DNA of 64,000 nucleotides from Thinopyrum elongatum (taxonomy: Eukaryota > Streptophyta > Magnoliopsida > Poales > Poaceae): contig CM022303.1 of assembly GCA_011799875.1 (NCBI GenBank), forward strand, positions 736,046,939 through 736,110,938. The letters run 5' to 3'. Made by a program: the position numbers and the translations under genes. The stretch's first letter is position 1. Every line of letters starts with the position of its first letter. Positions 33,999 to 46,942 of the stretch are shown in pieces. The notes beneath the pieces were generated by a model. It saw only the letters and a list, made by a program, of their open reading frames with translations, was not told the origin of the DNA and did not search any database.

Positions 33999-34214
33999 TT
34001 ATCTCCATAGATAATTATGCCTAATATCGAGGCTACCTAGCCCAAACACTTCATCGAAAAAACTATTTTTCAAAGAAGTCCTAATTCGTGTCAAGAAATT
34101 TATATTATTTCCAATCAACAATGTGTCAAGCACAGAAGGTTTTAGAAATATTATTATGCTCCCACTTACTTTCTTGTAACCACAAGCATCTTCGCTATCC
34201 TTTGATGAAATCAA
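33999..34214 (-). pseudogene. Copia reverse transcriptase relic
   Basis: Minus-strand frame with SEDACGYKKVSGSIIIFL followed by TLLIGNNINFLTRIRTSLKN. This is the region around the Copia RT catalytic motif, where the usual Val-Asp-Asp is not preserved. The continuation resembles the conserved stretch after the active site (FGLGSLDI). Inactive. Confidence 0.65.
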
Positions 34215-37200
34215 ACTCTTTCGACTATTTCACCAAAACGAAGATTCCAACTCCATTTTGCTCGCTTCCATTCATTACTGGAACTCTGAAGTTTGCACAC
34301 TTACTAGTATCCTCTGGATCGACAAAATACTTTGGACTTGTATCACATACAAGTCCTCGGTTGTATTTCCATCTCATGAAAATCGTTTTGGCGTCCATGT
34401 ATCATATCTCATGATTGAAATATGTATTAATTGCTAGTATAACCCGAACCGACTTTAAGCATCTCTACGGCGAGGTAGTTAATTCCTTGAATTTGTTATA
34501 AGCAACAAGTCGAGCTATATGGATAAAACATTTTTATCTGTATCAGTTTATAGTTCCATTACTATTCATTAGACTCTAAGTCTTCTGGAGGTTTTATCAA
34601 GATCTAATTTTGAATCATTTGTGTGGATACTATCTCGGATTATATTGGCATTTTACGAATTCCAAAGTCAGGGTCCATCAACGCTTCCTTGTGTATCGTA
34701 GGTATACTATTGTCTAACAACAATATCTCGTTTGCGCACCTGAGATGTTTCCATGAGTTTTGCCTACGTGGTTCAGCTGCAAGTTCGACCGAAGTCCATA
34801 CATCTCATGTAGAGACTTCCGTATCAGTCATAGTAGGAAACTCTGAAATTACTTCCAAGGTTTCTTTCCAATGAACTGACGACGAAGATACTGTTATCTC
34901 GTCGAGTTGCACTGTCCTCCCACTCACCTTTTTGCAAGAAACATTTTTTTCAAAATCATACCGCTCTTCGTGCAAACATTTTGTCTCGGTATAGTGAGGG
35001 AGGAATACCCAATAATTTGGGACAACCTACAAAGTAGCACTTGTCTGATTTTACACAAGCCTCGTATTCCAAATGTTAAGAAAAGAGATAACATGGTTGG
35101 GCGTACCATACTATGGTGTCATTTCAACAGATCTCATGGCGCTCCTTTTCAGTGTAAAAGCTGCAGTCTCTAAAGCATTACTTTAAAAGGGATAATGGCA
35201 AATTGATTTATGTCATCTTTGATCTTACCATGTAATAAATGGTTTGATTACATCTTCATAGACATATCACTCACAGTGGTGTTCTGGGAGGTGTAAGTTA
35301 TGAAACTCTTTTCACAACTCATCAGACATTTGCTAAACTTGTAACTCAAATATTCATTTCCGCAATCCAATTGCAGAAATATAATTTTCTTGTTACAATA
35401 ATTTCTTCTTTCATTTTGAAAACCTTTTGAATGATTTCAAAAGATCTAGACTTATGTCTCATTAAGTAAGTATCCATATATTTACTTGATTCATTACTGA
35501 AGATAGACAAATCCACTGCTAGTAACAACATTTATCGGACTACACACATCAAAATGTATGATCACCAATAAGTTCGTTGCTCGTTACTTATGGCCTGTGA
35601 TCAGTATTTCAATCACTCTGCTTCTAGACTAAAGTTGCAAGTGTCAGATGAATGATAATCAAATGACTTCAAAATCCATTATAATGGAATTTCTCCATGT
35701 GGGTTTCTCCAATGTGACCAAATGCAGTGCCACACATATGTGGTATTCTTATAGTCTTGCGACATTTAGCGTCAGTGTCATGGATGTATTATATTATTAT
35801 CAGTATTCACAACATACATCTCATTCATAATGGAAACATGGCCCTTATGTTATTCATGACACCGAACAATAACTGTTCTCTTATGAAGAACCTTCTTCCA
35901 ACATACTTTATGCAATGGGCTAGAGTGTATGAAACTCCAAAAATAAATTATGAAAATAAATACAGAGGTAATACACCGATGGAAGGTATAGTAACCTTTA
36001 CTATGTTCCCAGCGCGTATCTAAACTTCATTCCTGGCAAGTCTTTTAGGCCGTAGCAGTTCTTGCATCGAGTTGCAACAGAATGCAATCGAGCGGGTATT
36101 CCTGTGATCAACTTTCAATCACAATACACAAGAATCAGTGACTAACAGTTTAATCACAATTCCCAAGAACTATTTCTTTGACCAACCTTTCATACATATA
36201 TAACTCGTATGACATTCATACATGAGCTGGACATTCCAGTCTTCTCTCTTTTTGCCTTTATACTTCTAAACGTTTTACTTCCAATATTTCTCCTACTAGC
36301 AGAAGAAGCACCCAACTTTAAAGAGTGGCGTCAGCCCTGGACTTCCTAGGTGTCTAAATCTTATTAACACCCTTCGGACATTTCCTTTCTCTTTAAGTTG
36401 TTATTTTCTTCATCGTCATTACATGACAGGCGTTCTTCTGGATCCCTCTCTTATTAGTCTGATGCATTCTAAACACTTTACTAACACTTTGCAAACAAAC
36501 ATTGCTTTGGATATCTCATATCTTTTAGCCTTTGTTTGTATCTGAAAATAATTTTCAGTTCCATGAATATCACATAACTATCCCAATCTTTCGAAGTTCG
36601 GGTCTCATGGAAGCAAACATATTGCACTTGACCGTAACGGAATTCTAGCTTTTGGATCGAAGGACGAGAGTCACATCACCCATGGCATTAGTGGGAGAAT
36701 ACCGAAAGCATGCGATAGGACAAAGTCCTTCTCGGCACTCTTAAGGACAATCCTCACATTACGTTACCAATCGTAAAGTTTTAACCATATGAATAACAGC
36801 TATTCAATTTTAATAAGGAAGGTGGAAAAGCGAGCCAATATTCTACAACTATTATGCGAACCACACTAAGACAATGTTCATAATTAATTGCACTGAGAAT
36901 TAAACAAGTTATTTCTACAGTGCGCTCCCACTCAAATCAATATCTTTCATAATTGATTGTGAGTGATACAAGACCCACGTATCAATTATTCGCCATTGAT
37001 GTAGATCATCACCGATGATGAAAATCTCAACCGGTAGGCCAACTTGCCAATCACATCTCTATGTGACTCTTGTTCATCTTTCGATGGGCGTGTTCCAAGC
37101 TCATGACGATCCTCCGGAACGTCAGGACAACCAAGTGATCTCGCTGCGAGGTCTCAACTCAACCGCCTCACACTTCTCCAATCGTTTGTACCCATGGATA

Positions 37201-38201
37201 TCATGTGATACCCCGAAGAGATAGGTGCCATGACGGTGCTACACTTGGGAGAACACTAACTACTTGATATTTAAATGAGATCAACCTAATAAAAGCGACT
37301 ACCGCGCAATCAAAAGGGTACATCATAAGGGATAAGCATCTCAGGCAATTCATAATAGCATCATATGGTATAGCCCTTTCTTTCGGAGGATTCATCGTCT
37401 TCGCAAAAATCCAAAAAACATTGCCGTGGTAGCAGTTTCAAAAACTGCTGCCGTGGCAGAACTTTTCTATCAAGGCCTGTTTCTTTTCTTTTCTCCTTCT
37501 TCGGCTTTTGCGTCAGTCTCCACCTTCGCAGATCTTGTCACCACTTTGTTGATGTAATAAATAATACTGCTATCTCTATAGCTAATAAAATAATGCATTA
37601 CAACAAGGTTGACACACAGGTCATTTGAAGTGACAATCATATGGATCCAGCCATCATGCTGAATCATGACACGCAGGTCATGTTAATTAATTTACATCAT
37701 ATAGTCATTTCATACATAATCAAATTAAATATGACGAAGACTATACCACATCTCATGCACATGCATCCTGCAAAACCAAGTTAGACGCCTCTAATCGGTT
37801 CATGCAAGATTTTATTTCATGTGGCTTCTAAGGTTTCAAATAAACCGCAGCTACCAACGTTTATCATCAAGTATGATTATTCAAGTCGCTAGATTAACTA
37901 TGCGGGGCAAATGAAACACGAGATAAAAATCTCGAGCCCCATACTGAACTTCGTCATACGCAAGAACCCCGTGCAGATCATATGTGCATTGCCCTTTAGT
38001 CTACGAAACATCCATCTTTCTTTAACTATGGTCGAACCCAAATAACTGTTTGCACTTCGTTGTTCTATCGGGTAATAGATTTCTTCTGCTACCCGCACAA
38101 ATAATTTTCAGCAATAGAACTCATCTACTACAAAATTATATTATGCAACACCCATACATCTCATGTATTCTAGATCGTAACCTGCATCTATGCATAGCAC
38201 A

Positions 38202-38214
38202 GCTCTTGATGCCA
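38202..38214 (-). promoter_or_regulatory. Primer binding site of the Copia relic
   Basis: Minus-strand TGGCATCAAGAGC, close to the initiator-Met type, follows a CA LTR end at 38216-38217. Only about 20 bases of that LTR survive before the next element begins. Confidence 0.55.
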
Positions 38215-38235
38215 CTGTAGGATAACACGATAGAA

Positions 38236-38435
38236 ATCAATCTATCATATACCTCTCGTTTGTATTGGGTCCGAAGGTTTGCGTTTTGTGTGCAGGTGTT
38301 GTTTACGTGGTGTTGCTTGGTTCTCCTACTGGATTGATAACCTTTGTTTCTTAACTGAGGGAAATACTTACTCTACTATGCTGCATCATCCTCTCCTCTT
38401 CAGGGATAAAAATCCAACGCAGTTTACAAGTAGCA
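38236..38435 (+). repeat. Truncated 5' LTR of the pol-less element
   Basis: Last about 200 bases of the LTR, ending CAGTTTACAAGTAGCA and matching 43063-43303 apart from a short internal deletion. The first about 1.3 kb are missing at a junction with the Copia relic. Confidence 0.8.
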
Positions 38436-38446
38436 GGAAGAATTTC

Positions 38447-38463
38447 TGGCTCCGTTGCCGGGG
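38447..38463 (+). promoter_or_regulatory. Primer binding site, tRNA-Asp type
   Basis: TGGCTCCGTTGCCGGGG, one mismatch from the expected complement of the tRNA-Asp 3' end, 11 bases after the LTR. Confidence 0.75.
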
Positions 38464-38646
38464 AGACATCATCAACATTACCAAGTGCCTACACTCTCAA
38501 CTCTTACCTTTGCATTTACTTTATTTGCTATTTGCCTCTCATTTTCATCTCCACCACTTCTAAAAATTTTTACAAAAATATTTGCCTTCTCTTATTTGCC
38601 TCTTCTCCTTCGCCATTTTCACTTGTGCATTTTGCTTCTTATCACC

Positions 38647-39291
38647 ATGAGTGACTTTGGTATGGCAAGAACAGATGACGGTAGGACTCTGAAAATTGGA
38701 AATCCTACCAATATCGATTCTAAAACTTTTGTGTTGGGACATGGAAATGTCGTAGGGAAAAGTACCATCCAAGAGTTCTTTAATTGTGTTGGAACTCTAT
38801 CCTTGCATGAAGTACCGGTTCCAAAAAGACCCGCAGACTATGCAGAAGCTATTGCCGGATTTGTTCTTAAGTTTGAAAGGAGATTTATTCGCACTCATCC
38901 TACCTTGCAAAGATTGTTTTATGAGCTTCCTGTCATAAAGGATCCTAGAGCTAAGAAATTAGCTACTCTTATCCTTGTGCATGAATTTGATTACTTGATA
39001 AAGGAAGCTAGAGAGATTTTTGATTTCTATGGTATAGACCATAAGAAACAGGTTATCAAAGAGATCTTAGATACTAATGATGATTTATTGAGGCTTCTAT
39101 TTCATAGCAATCGTACCTTTGATGAAAATACCAAAAGGGAAGTCCCTCCTATGGATATGATCCAACATGTCTTTAATGACGTTAATAGTCACTATTCTTG
39201 GATCGTAGCCGGGAATCAAAAAGGCTACAAGGATGGGCAACTTTCTAATGCTAAGATTTCTATGGAAGATGTGTTTCATGTTATTTTTTAA
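38647..39291 (+). CDS. Conserved-looking ORF of pol-less Gypsy element, unknown
   Basis: 214 codons from MSDFGMARTDDGRTLKIGNP; I start here because the 64 upstream codons are leader-like and hydrophobic. The sequence is uniformly protein-like with no stops: TIQEFFNCVGTLSLHEVPVP, FVLKFERRFIRTHPTLQRLF, KKLATLILVHEFDYLIKEAR, PPMDMIQHVFNDVNSHYSWI. It is mostly helical and soluble, with no zinc knuckle, protease or polymerase motif. Position directly after the primer site is that of gag, so a gag-like structural role is possible but not shown by motif. It is the only intact frame of its element. Confidence 0.7.
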   Translation: MSDFGMARTDDGRTLKIGNPTNIDSKTFVLGHGNVVGKSTIQEFFNCVGTLSLHEVPVPKRPADYAEAIAGFVLKFERRFIRTHPTLQRLFYELPVIKDPRAKKLATLILVHEFDYLIKEAREIFDFYGIDHKKQVIKEILDTNDDLLRLLFHSNRTFDENTKREVPPMDMIQHVFNDVNSHYSWIVAGNQKGYKDGQLSNAKISMEDVFHVIF

Positions 39292-41827
39292 AAGCCTCCT
39301 GACAAAAGCACTTCTACGAAAAAGAAGGAGCTAGACAATACTTGATGTATTTCTTTATGCCTAGCTAGGGGCGTAAAACGATAGCGCTTGTTGGGAGGCA
39401 ACCCAACGAATAAAATAAATTTTTATTTTTCACCTTTTTGTTCTGTTATTTTTATAATCCTTTATTTGCCTCTGTTTTGAGTTGATTTTTATATTTTAAT
39501 TAGTGTTTGTGCCAAGTAAGACCTTTGGGATGATGTGGATGCTTGTGAACACAATTCTGTGAAAAACAGAAACTTTGACGCCCAGTCCAAATTTTTTACA
39601 AATTCTTCAGAGCATCGAATGAGTCTGAAATTTTTACATGTGATTGATATACAAATGTTCCACGTTTCCTAATTTTTCAGAAATTTTGGAGTTACCGAAG
39701 TTTAGCTTTTCGACCGATTACTACAGACTGTTCTGTTTTTGACAGATTCTGTTTTCTATGCATTGTTTTCTTGTTTTGATGAAACTATGGATTGTATCGG
39801 GGGGTGTAAGCCATGGGAAAGTGAGAACACAGTACCTATAATGCGAAATAAAATTTGAATGGGTTTTGAACAGTACTTATAGTGGTAATTTGTTTGGTTA
39901 TACTAACGGATCTCACGAAGGTTTTGTTGAGTTTTGTGTGATTGAAGTTTTCAAGTTTTGGGTGTGACGACGATGGATGAAGGAATGAAGAGATGAAAAA
40001 TCCTAGGCTTGGGGATGCCCAAGGCACCCCAAGGTAATATCCAAGGAGACTCAAGCTTCTAAGCTTGGGGATGCCCCGGAAGGCATCCCCTCTTTCTTCT
40101 AACGACTATCGGTAACACACTTGAGACTATTTTTTTGTACTTCACATGATATGTGTTTTGCTTGGAGCGTCTTGTATGATATGAGTCTTTGCTTTGTTTA
40201 TTTTTAGTTTATTACAATCATCACTTCTGAACACATTTGCTTGAGATAGCTTCACGTCATCATGATTTGTTAGAATTGCTCTTTGTGCTTCACTTAAATT
40301 TGTTGAGCTAGGTGGTTGCTCTAGTGCTTCACTTATATCTTTTTGAGCACGGTGGTGCGTTTGTTTTGAAGAAACTTGTTCTCATGCTTCACTTATATCT
40401 TTTTGAGAATGCTAGAAATTTTATAGAAATGTGCTCTCATGCTTCACTTATATCTTTTTGAGAGTTTGAAAATAGTTATGGTAAAATGTACAAGCTATAA
40501 GCTTGGTCGCCATATGATGAATATTCAAGAAGGATAATGAAAACTAGCATAAAAAATTTATGGGACATGAGAAAACTTGATTCTTTGCAATAGTTTTGAG
40601 ATATGTGGATGATGATATGTGAGTTATGTTCATGAGTAATTATGATCTAGTATGAATAGTGATGTTAAGGTTTATGATTCCCTATGCAAGCACGTAAAGT
40701 CAATAGTTATGCAATGAAGTTACATCCTACTTGTGGTGCATTATTCGGTGTTGGTTATGTTTTATGTATGCATGTGCATCATTATGGTTTCTTAGTTGGT
40801 CTCTTCTAAATCTTTTTGCTAGCCTCCATTTGTACTAAGTGGGAATTCTACTTGTACATCCATTACCTTAAAACTTGTTTTGCCAATTGTGTCCACCATA
40901 CCTACCTATATACGGTATTTCAATGCCGTCCTAAGTAAATTTGCATGTGGCATCTCTAAAAAAATCTCAAAAATAATTTCTCTTTTGTGTGCCCGTATTC
41001 CTCATGAAACGGTGAGGGGTGGCCGATGAATTCCATGTTGGATATGCCATTCTCAAGATGAGTGTTTATTCACTTGTCATTGCACGAGAGTGTGGCGGTA
41101 AAAGGGATGCCCAGTCCCACAACAAATTAAATTTCCTTGGAATGTGTTTGTATGCAGGGCACCCATGAATATGGCTAGCCATGGATTGTGATAAGGAAAG
41201 GTGGAAAAACAAACTCCTTCGGATGTGAATGGAAAAAAGGGACAAAGTCTCAAAACCATGGAATGATGATGGGGAGCAAAACTTTTATTTTCTGTTTGGG
41301 AACCGCCTATGATGTATCTAGCGTGGAATGTATTGGGAACCTTTAGTCATTTTCGTTGACGAGAAAAGCATGCCTCCCAAAATAAATTTTTCATCTCTTT
41401 TAAAATCTTGAGCTCTGGCATCTCTGTAAATCAATGCTTCCCTTTATGAAGGGCCTTTCTATTTACTTTTATGTTGAGTCTCATCCTTCTCATTAAAAGC
41501 ACCAACTAGGGGGTCAAGTGATCATGAGTGTGCATGGAGTATGATTGATATTCGAGTGTGTTTCATGAATGGATCAATGATTGAGCATAATGGGTAGGGA
41601 TAATTTTCTTTAGCATTGTTATTTTGAAAAGCATGGTTGCTTGTTAGCATCACTTGAGTATTTATGTCTTCATGTCAAACTATAGACTATTGCTTTGAAT
41701 CATACAGGCCCTCATGTCTATGCTATGAAAATAGCTTGATGAGTATGTTGGGTAGCATTCCACAATCAAAAATATGTTTTATCACTTTCCTACTCGAGGA
41801 TGAACAGGAGTTAAGCTTGGGGATGCT
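39292..41827 (+). other. Non-coding interior of the pol-less element
   Basis: Contains a hairpin (GGGGATGCC / GGCATCCCC, 40067-40090) and three to four dispersed copies of ATGCTTCACTTATATCTTTT between about 40290 and 40460. The last bases AGCTTGGGGATGC are the polypurine tract. No gene. Confidence 0.65.
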
Positions 41828-43303
41828 TGATACATCTCCAACGTATATATTATTTTTGCTTGTTCCATGCTATGATATTATTATTCTTGGATGTTTTTAA
41901 TATCATTTCATACATTTTAATATCATTTTTGGGGACTAACCTATTAACTAAGTGCCTAGTGCCAGTTCCTGTTTTCTGCCCTGTTTTTGTTTTACAGAAA
42001 ATCAATATCAGATAAGATCAAATCGTCCCAAAAATTTTGGAGATTTTTTTCTGGAGATAAGGATCAACGTCAACTTGGAAGCCAAGGAAGAAGGCAGAAC
42101 ACGGGGCCACATGGCACCAGGGCACGCCCTGTGGGGGGCGCCCCTGTGCCATGTGGGGCCCCATTGCGTCCTTTTGCCCTACTTCCACCTCTGTAAATTC
42201 AGAAGAATTCCAAAAACCCTAGGGGAGCAGACGAAACACTTTTTCCGCCGCCGCAAGCCTCTGTTCTCATGAGATCCCATCTGGAGGCCTTTTCCGGTAC
42301 TCCGCCGAAGAGGAACTCATCACGGAGGGGCTCTACATCATCCTTGCCGCCTCTCCGATGATGCGTGAGTAGTTCACCATCGACCTATGGGTCTGTATGT
42401 AGTAGCTAGATGGCTCTCTCTCTCTCTCTCTCTCTTTATGTTTGCCAAACCATAGACCTATCCTTGTTTTATTTGAGTTCTTCTCTGATCTCTTTTATGC
42501 ATGATTTAGTATAGCCTTGTATTTCTTCTCCGAAGTTTTGGTTTGGTTTGGCCAACTAGATTGGATATTCCTGCAATGGGGAGAGGTGCCCGGTAATGTG
42601 TTCGATCTTGCGGTGCTCAGTCCTAGTGACAGAAGGGGAATTGACACGCATGTATTGTTGCCATTAAGGATAACAAGTTGGGATGAATTCTTATTTGTGT
42701 TTATCTTGACTACATCATGTCATCGTTCTTTATGCATTACTTCGTTCTTATGGACTTAATACACTAGATGCATGCTGGATAGCGGTCGATGTGTGAAGTA
42801 AAATAGTAGATGCAGGCAGGAGTCGGTCTACTTGTTTTGGATGTGATGCCTATATCATGATCATTGCCTTGGATAGCGTCATAATTATTTGATTTTCTAT
42901 CAATTGCCCAACAGTAATTTATTTACCCACTATGCTATTTTCTTGAGAGATGCCTCTAGTGAACTCTACGACCCCAGGGTCTACTTTTATCATAAGATCT
43001 ATCTTGTTTTATTATACAAAAATACCAAAAATATTTTTCTGCATATTTTTATCTTTTATTTATTTATCAATCTATCATATACTTTTAATCTCGTTACTTA
43101 GCCATCGGGAGATTGGCAACCTCTTGTTTGAGTTGGGTGCGAAGGTTGGTGTTTTGTGTGCAGGTGATGTTTGCGTGGTGTTGTTTGGTTCTCCTACTGG
43201 ATTGATAACCTTGGTTTCTTAACTGAGGGAAATACTTACTCTACTGTGCTGCGTCATCTTCTCCTCTTCGGGGATAAAAATCCAACGCAGTTTACAAGTA
43301 GCA
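41828..43303 (+). repeat. 3' LTR of the pol-less element
   Basis: TGATACATCTCC at 41828 to AAGTAGCA at 43303, 1476 bases. Contains a CT microsatellite at about 42415-42435. The minus-strand LTR at 46943-48469 is a diverged copy of the same family. Confidence 0.85.
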
Positions 43304-45809
43304 CTATATCATTGCACATCCTGGTACACTGGAAGAGGCATTAATATAGAGTCATATTCTTTCAGTTTATCAAGTTGTAAGTAAATAAAAGTGTGATGCA
43401 TTCCAGAATGTTGCCCCTACCTGTGACGATGCAAAAAAAAATGAAAAAAAGATGCCAAAAAGAGCCCACCAAAAAAAAGAAAAAAACGAAAAGAAGAAAA
43501 GTAGAGAAAAAGAGAGAGGGGGCACACTACTATCCTTTTACCACACTTGTGCTTCAAAGTAGCACCATGTTCTTCATATAGAGAGACTTCATGATTTGTC
43601 AGTTTCAGATACTAGTGGGATTTTTACATTATAGAACTTGGCTTGTATATTCCGTTGACGAGCTTCCTCAAAGGCCCAAGGTCTTCATGAGCAAGCAAGT
43701 TGGATGCACACCCACTTAGTTTCATATAGAGAGCTTTCATACACTTAGAGATCTAGTGCATCCGTTGCATGACAATCCCTACTCCTCGCATTGGCATCGA
43801 TTGTAAGGCCTCTCCATTGCCTAACGATCCGCTGAGTCGATGCGAGACATTCTCCACTTTTGTCTTCCCTTATATACCTCTACCATCATTCTCTTTGCCA
43901 CCTATAGTGCTAAGTCCATGGCTCACGCTCATATATTGAGTGAAGTTGAAAAAGCTAAAGCGAGAAAAATTACGATGGAATTGCTTGGTTTGGCACCCGG
44001 ATATTGTTGATTTGATATTTCTATGTGAGGAAGGCTGAGCATGTCATGCTTATCATAACTAAGTGTATAGAGGTTCCTTTCTTTAGCTTCATTATTATGA
44101 AAGGCAATGACGAATTACATGCATGTTTTGTATTATTGTTTCAATATCAAATTGATAGACTATTGCCTTGAATCAATCATATCTTAATATTCATGCCTTG
44201 ATTAGATTATTTGATCAAGATTATGTTAGGTAGCATTCCACATCAAAAATTATCTTTGTTTTATCAATTACCTACTCAAGGACGAGCAGGAATTCATCTT
44301 GGGGATGCTAATATGTCTCCGTCATATATATAATTTTTGATTGCATCATGCCAATATTTTATAACCTTCATATACTTTTGGCAACAATTTATATTATTTT
44401 TGGGACTAACATATTGATCTAGTGCCCAGTGCAAGTTACTGTTTTTTGCATTTTTTGTATTTCACAGAAAATCAATATGAAACAAAGTCCAAACGCGATA
44501 AAAAGTTACGGTGATTTTTTTGGAATATATGGGATTTTTTCATGTAAGAATCAAAAGAAGGGGGTGGCCAACAGGCCCCACAATCTCACACGGCACGCCC
44601 CCGACCCTAGGTTGCACCGGGCAGGCTTGTGGCCACCTCGAAGGTCGGTTGGGGTTGTCCTTCAGCCGAAAGGAAGCTAATATTCGGATAAAAATCCCCA
44701 CAAAATTTCAGCCCAATCAGAGTTACGGATCTCCAGGAATATAAGAAATGGTGAAGGGCTAGAAAATAGGAATGCGAAACAGAAGAGAAACAGAGAGAGA
44801 GATCCGATCTCAGAGGGGCTCCTGCCCTCCGAGAGCCATGGCGGCCAAGGACCAGAGGGGAAACCCTCCTCCCATCTAGGGGGAGTCTAAGGAAGAAGAA
44901 GGATGGGAGCTCTCTCCCCCTCTCTTCCAGTGGTGCCGGAGTGCCGCCGGGGGAACCATCATGACATCGATCTACACCACCAACTTCGCCGCTGTCATCA
45001 CCAACTCTCTCACTCTCCTCACAGCGGTTTAACCTCTCTCTTCTCGCTGTAATCTCTACTTGAACATGGTGCTTTATGCCACATATTATTATCCAATGAT
45101 GTGTTGCATTCTTATGATGTTTGAGTAGATCCTTTTTGTTCTATGGGTTAATTGTGGTATGGTGTGATTTGATATGAGTTGTATGTTCATATGGTGCTGT
45201 CCTATGGTGCCCTCCATGCCGCGCACACATGTGGGAATTCCCACTGTAGGGTGTTGCAATACGTTCATAATTCACTTATAGTGGGTTGTGAGAGTGACAG
45301 AAGCTTAAACCTGAGTAAGGGGGTTGTTGCGTATGGGAATAAAGGGGACTTGTTACTTAATGCTATGGTTGGGTTTACCTTAATGATCTTTAGTAGTTGC
45401 GGATGCTTGCTAGAGTTCCAATCATAAGTGCATATGATCCAAGTACGGAAAGTATGTTAGCGTATGCCTCTACCTCATTGCATATAATAAGTATCACGCG
45501 TGTCATATTCAATTGCCTATGGACAATCTTTCTCATTGTTCTCTAAAAAAGCTCTCTACTAAAACAATTAACTTTTATTATCTCACAAAGTACTCCTAGT
45601 TTTATTCTTGAAAAGTAGTTTTAGTTTTATTCCCATAAATTAGTTTCATATTTGTTCTAGGTAAAGCAAACGTCGGTGTGCGTAGAGTTGTATCGGTGGT
45701 CGATAGAACTTGAAGAGAATATAAATTCTACCTTTAGCTCCTCGTTGGGTTCGACACTTTTACTAATCGAAAAAGGCTACAAACGATCCCCTATACTTGT
45801 GGGTTTTCA
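43304..45809 (+). mobile_element. 3' end of another Gypsy element: internal tail and LTR
   Basis: 43304-44308 is non-coding internal tail with an A/AG-rich stretch at about 43430-43520 and a polypurine-like CTTGGGGATGC. The LTR runs about 44309-45809; its start has mutated to TAATATGTCTCC, and it ends CTTGTGGGTTTTCA, like the Athila-like LTR ends here. The 5' portion of the element is not in the window. Confidence 0.65.
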
Positions 45810-45986
45810 CCAGAATGTATTTTCCCTCTCCTACTCTCCTCGCTCCTCTGTTTTGCTCCCGTTCCCGGGAACGCCTACATGGGCACCGACAAAGATCCGT
45901 TTGGGCTAACACTAGTGTCTGGGACCATTTCTATGGCATCGCGAAAGTCGGTGGTGGTGGTCCTATTGGGGCCTGTAGTTGGTCTA

Positions 45987-46471
45987 TGAGGGTGTCCTGG
46001 ACTAAGGGGTCCTCGAGTGTCCGGCCTAGTTGGTGTGCGCCGGACTACTATGCAATAGTGAAGACAGAGTAGAAGGTCACCCCGTGTCCGGATAGGAGTC
46101 TTTGTTACCTTAATGTGTTCTTCAAGGCAAGTCTAGGTGTCCTGACATGATTATTCCAGCCTCTACAACCGACTATGTGTAACCCTAGGACCCCCGGTAT
46201 CTATATAAACCAGAGGGTTTAGTCCATAGAGGATAGCAGAACAGCAATCATAGGCCTACCCCTCTAGGGTTTAGCTAATACGATCTCGAGGTAGGTCAAC
46301 TCTGGTAATTATCATCCACATCGAATATAATCAAGCAGGACGTAGGGTTTTACCTCTTAGAGAGGGCCCGAACCTGGGTAAACTTTGTGTCCCCTGTTTC
46401 CTGTTCCCCATTGATCCAAGATCCACAGCTCGGGACCCCCTACTCGAGATCTGCCGGTTTTGACACCGACA
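45987..46471 (+). repeat. Lone LTR, 485 bases
   Basis: TGAGGGTGTCCTGGACTAAG to TTTTGACACCGACA, with a TATA-like CTATATAAACCAG at about 46200 and no adjacent primer site or polypurine tract. The flanking five bases (GTCTA and ATCAG) do not match. The 177 bases before it (45810-45986) are unresolved. Confidence 0.7.
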
Positions 46472-46942
46472 ATCAGCGTGTGGAGGCCTCCCGTGCGCTG
46501 GTTGTTGTGGTCCCCACGGGGCCGGCGGCTATGCGCCACGATGTCCTCTCACCCACATCTTCATCCCCCACAGCGGTCACACTAGGGCCGCACGCCAGGT
46601 CCCCGGCACTATCTCCACTATGCAGCGCCAGGAGACGTCGACACCTGCATCTCTGCCTTGCGAGGTTACATTGCATGGACAACGATGCCACTGGTAGCGT
46701 CTTCCTCGCCGGCGAAACCCTCGAGGCTGCAGATGATGCCCACTTAGCTGCTGCCTCACACACCACTACATCACAGTTGGTTCTTTGCATGCTGATGAGG
46801 ACTCCCTCTCTATGGCGATGAGGCATCAGGCGGAACGCAACCTCGACACCCCGAAAGGTATATCTTCCTCCAAATCCTTCCTTTCTTTTTCTAGTTCATG
46901 AATTTTGCCTAATTTAAATAACCTCAGAATAGCTCAAGGCAT
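46472..46942. other. GC-rich unresolved block
   Basis: Open frames on both strands (plus to 46821, minus 46473-46826) with repetitive Ala/Arg/Ser composition. No recognisable domain. Possibly an exon relic that continues the sequence at 45810-45986, split by the lone LTR. Confidence 0.35.

Larger units (their letters stand above)
33191..38235 (-). mobile_element. Decayed Copia retrotransposon, minus strand
   Basis: About 5 kb of AT-rich, stop-riddled sequence whose orientation is set by an RT relic at 33999-34214 and a primer-site-like sequence at its right end (38202-38214). The expected order from right to left is leader, gag, protease, integrase, RT; only RT is readable. The left boundary and 3' LTR could not be placed, so 33191 is approximate. 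Confidence 0.6.
38236..43303 (+). mobile_element. Non-autonomous Gypsy-type element without pol
   Basis: Plus-strand LTR element: truncated 5' LTR (about 38236-38435), primer site, one ORF, about 2.5 kb non-coding, polypurine tract (AAGCTTGGGGATGC) and full 3' LTR. No RT, integrase or protease frame exists inside, so it must depend on enzymes from elsewhere. Confidence 0.8.

Noticed and set aside
43425..43520. Lys-rich ORF 43393-43581
   Set aside because: Produced by an A/AG-rich tract in the internal tail of a Gypsy element.
46473..46826. Minus-strand 117-codon ORF
   Set aside because: Composition-driven, opposed by an equally long plus-strand ORF, no motifs.
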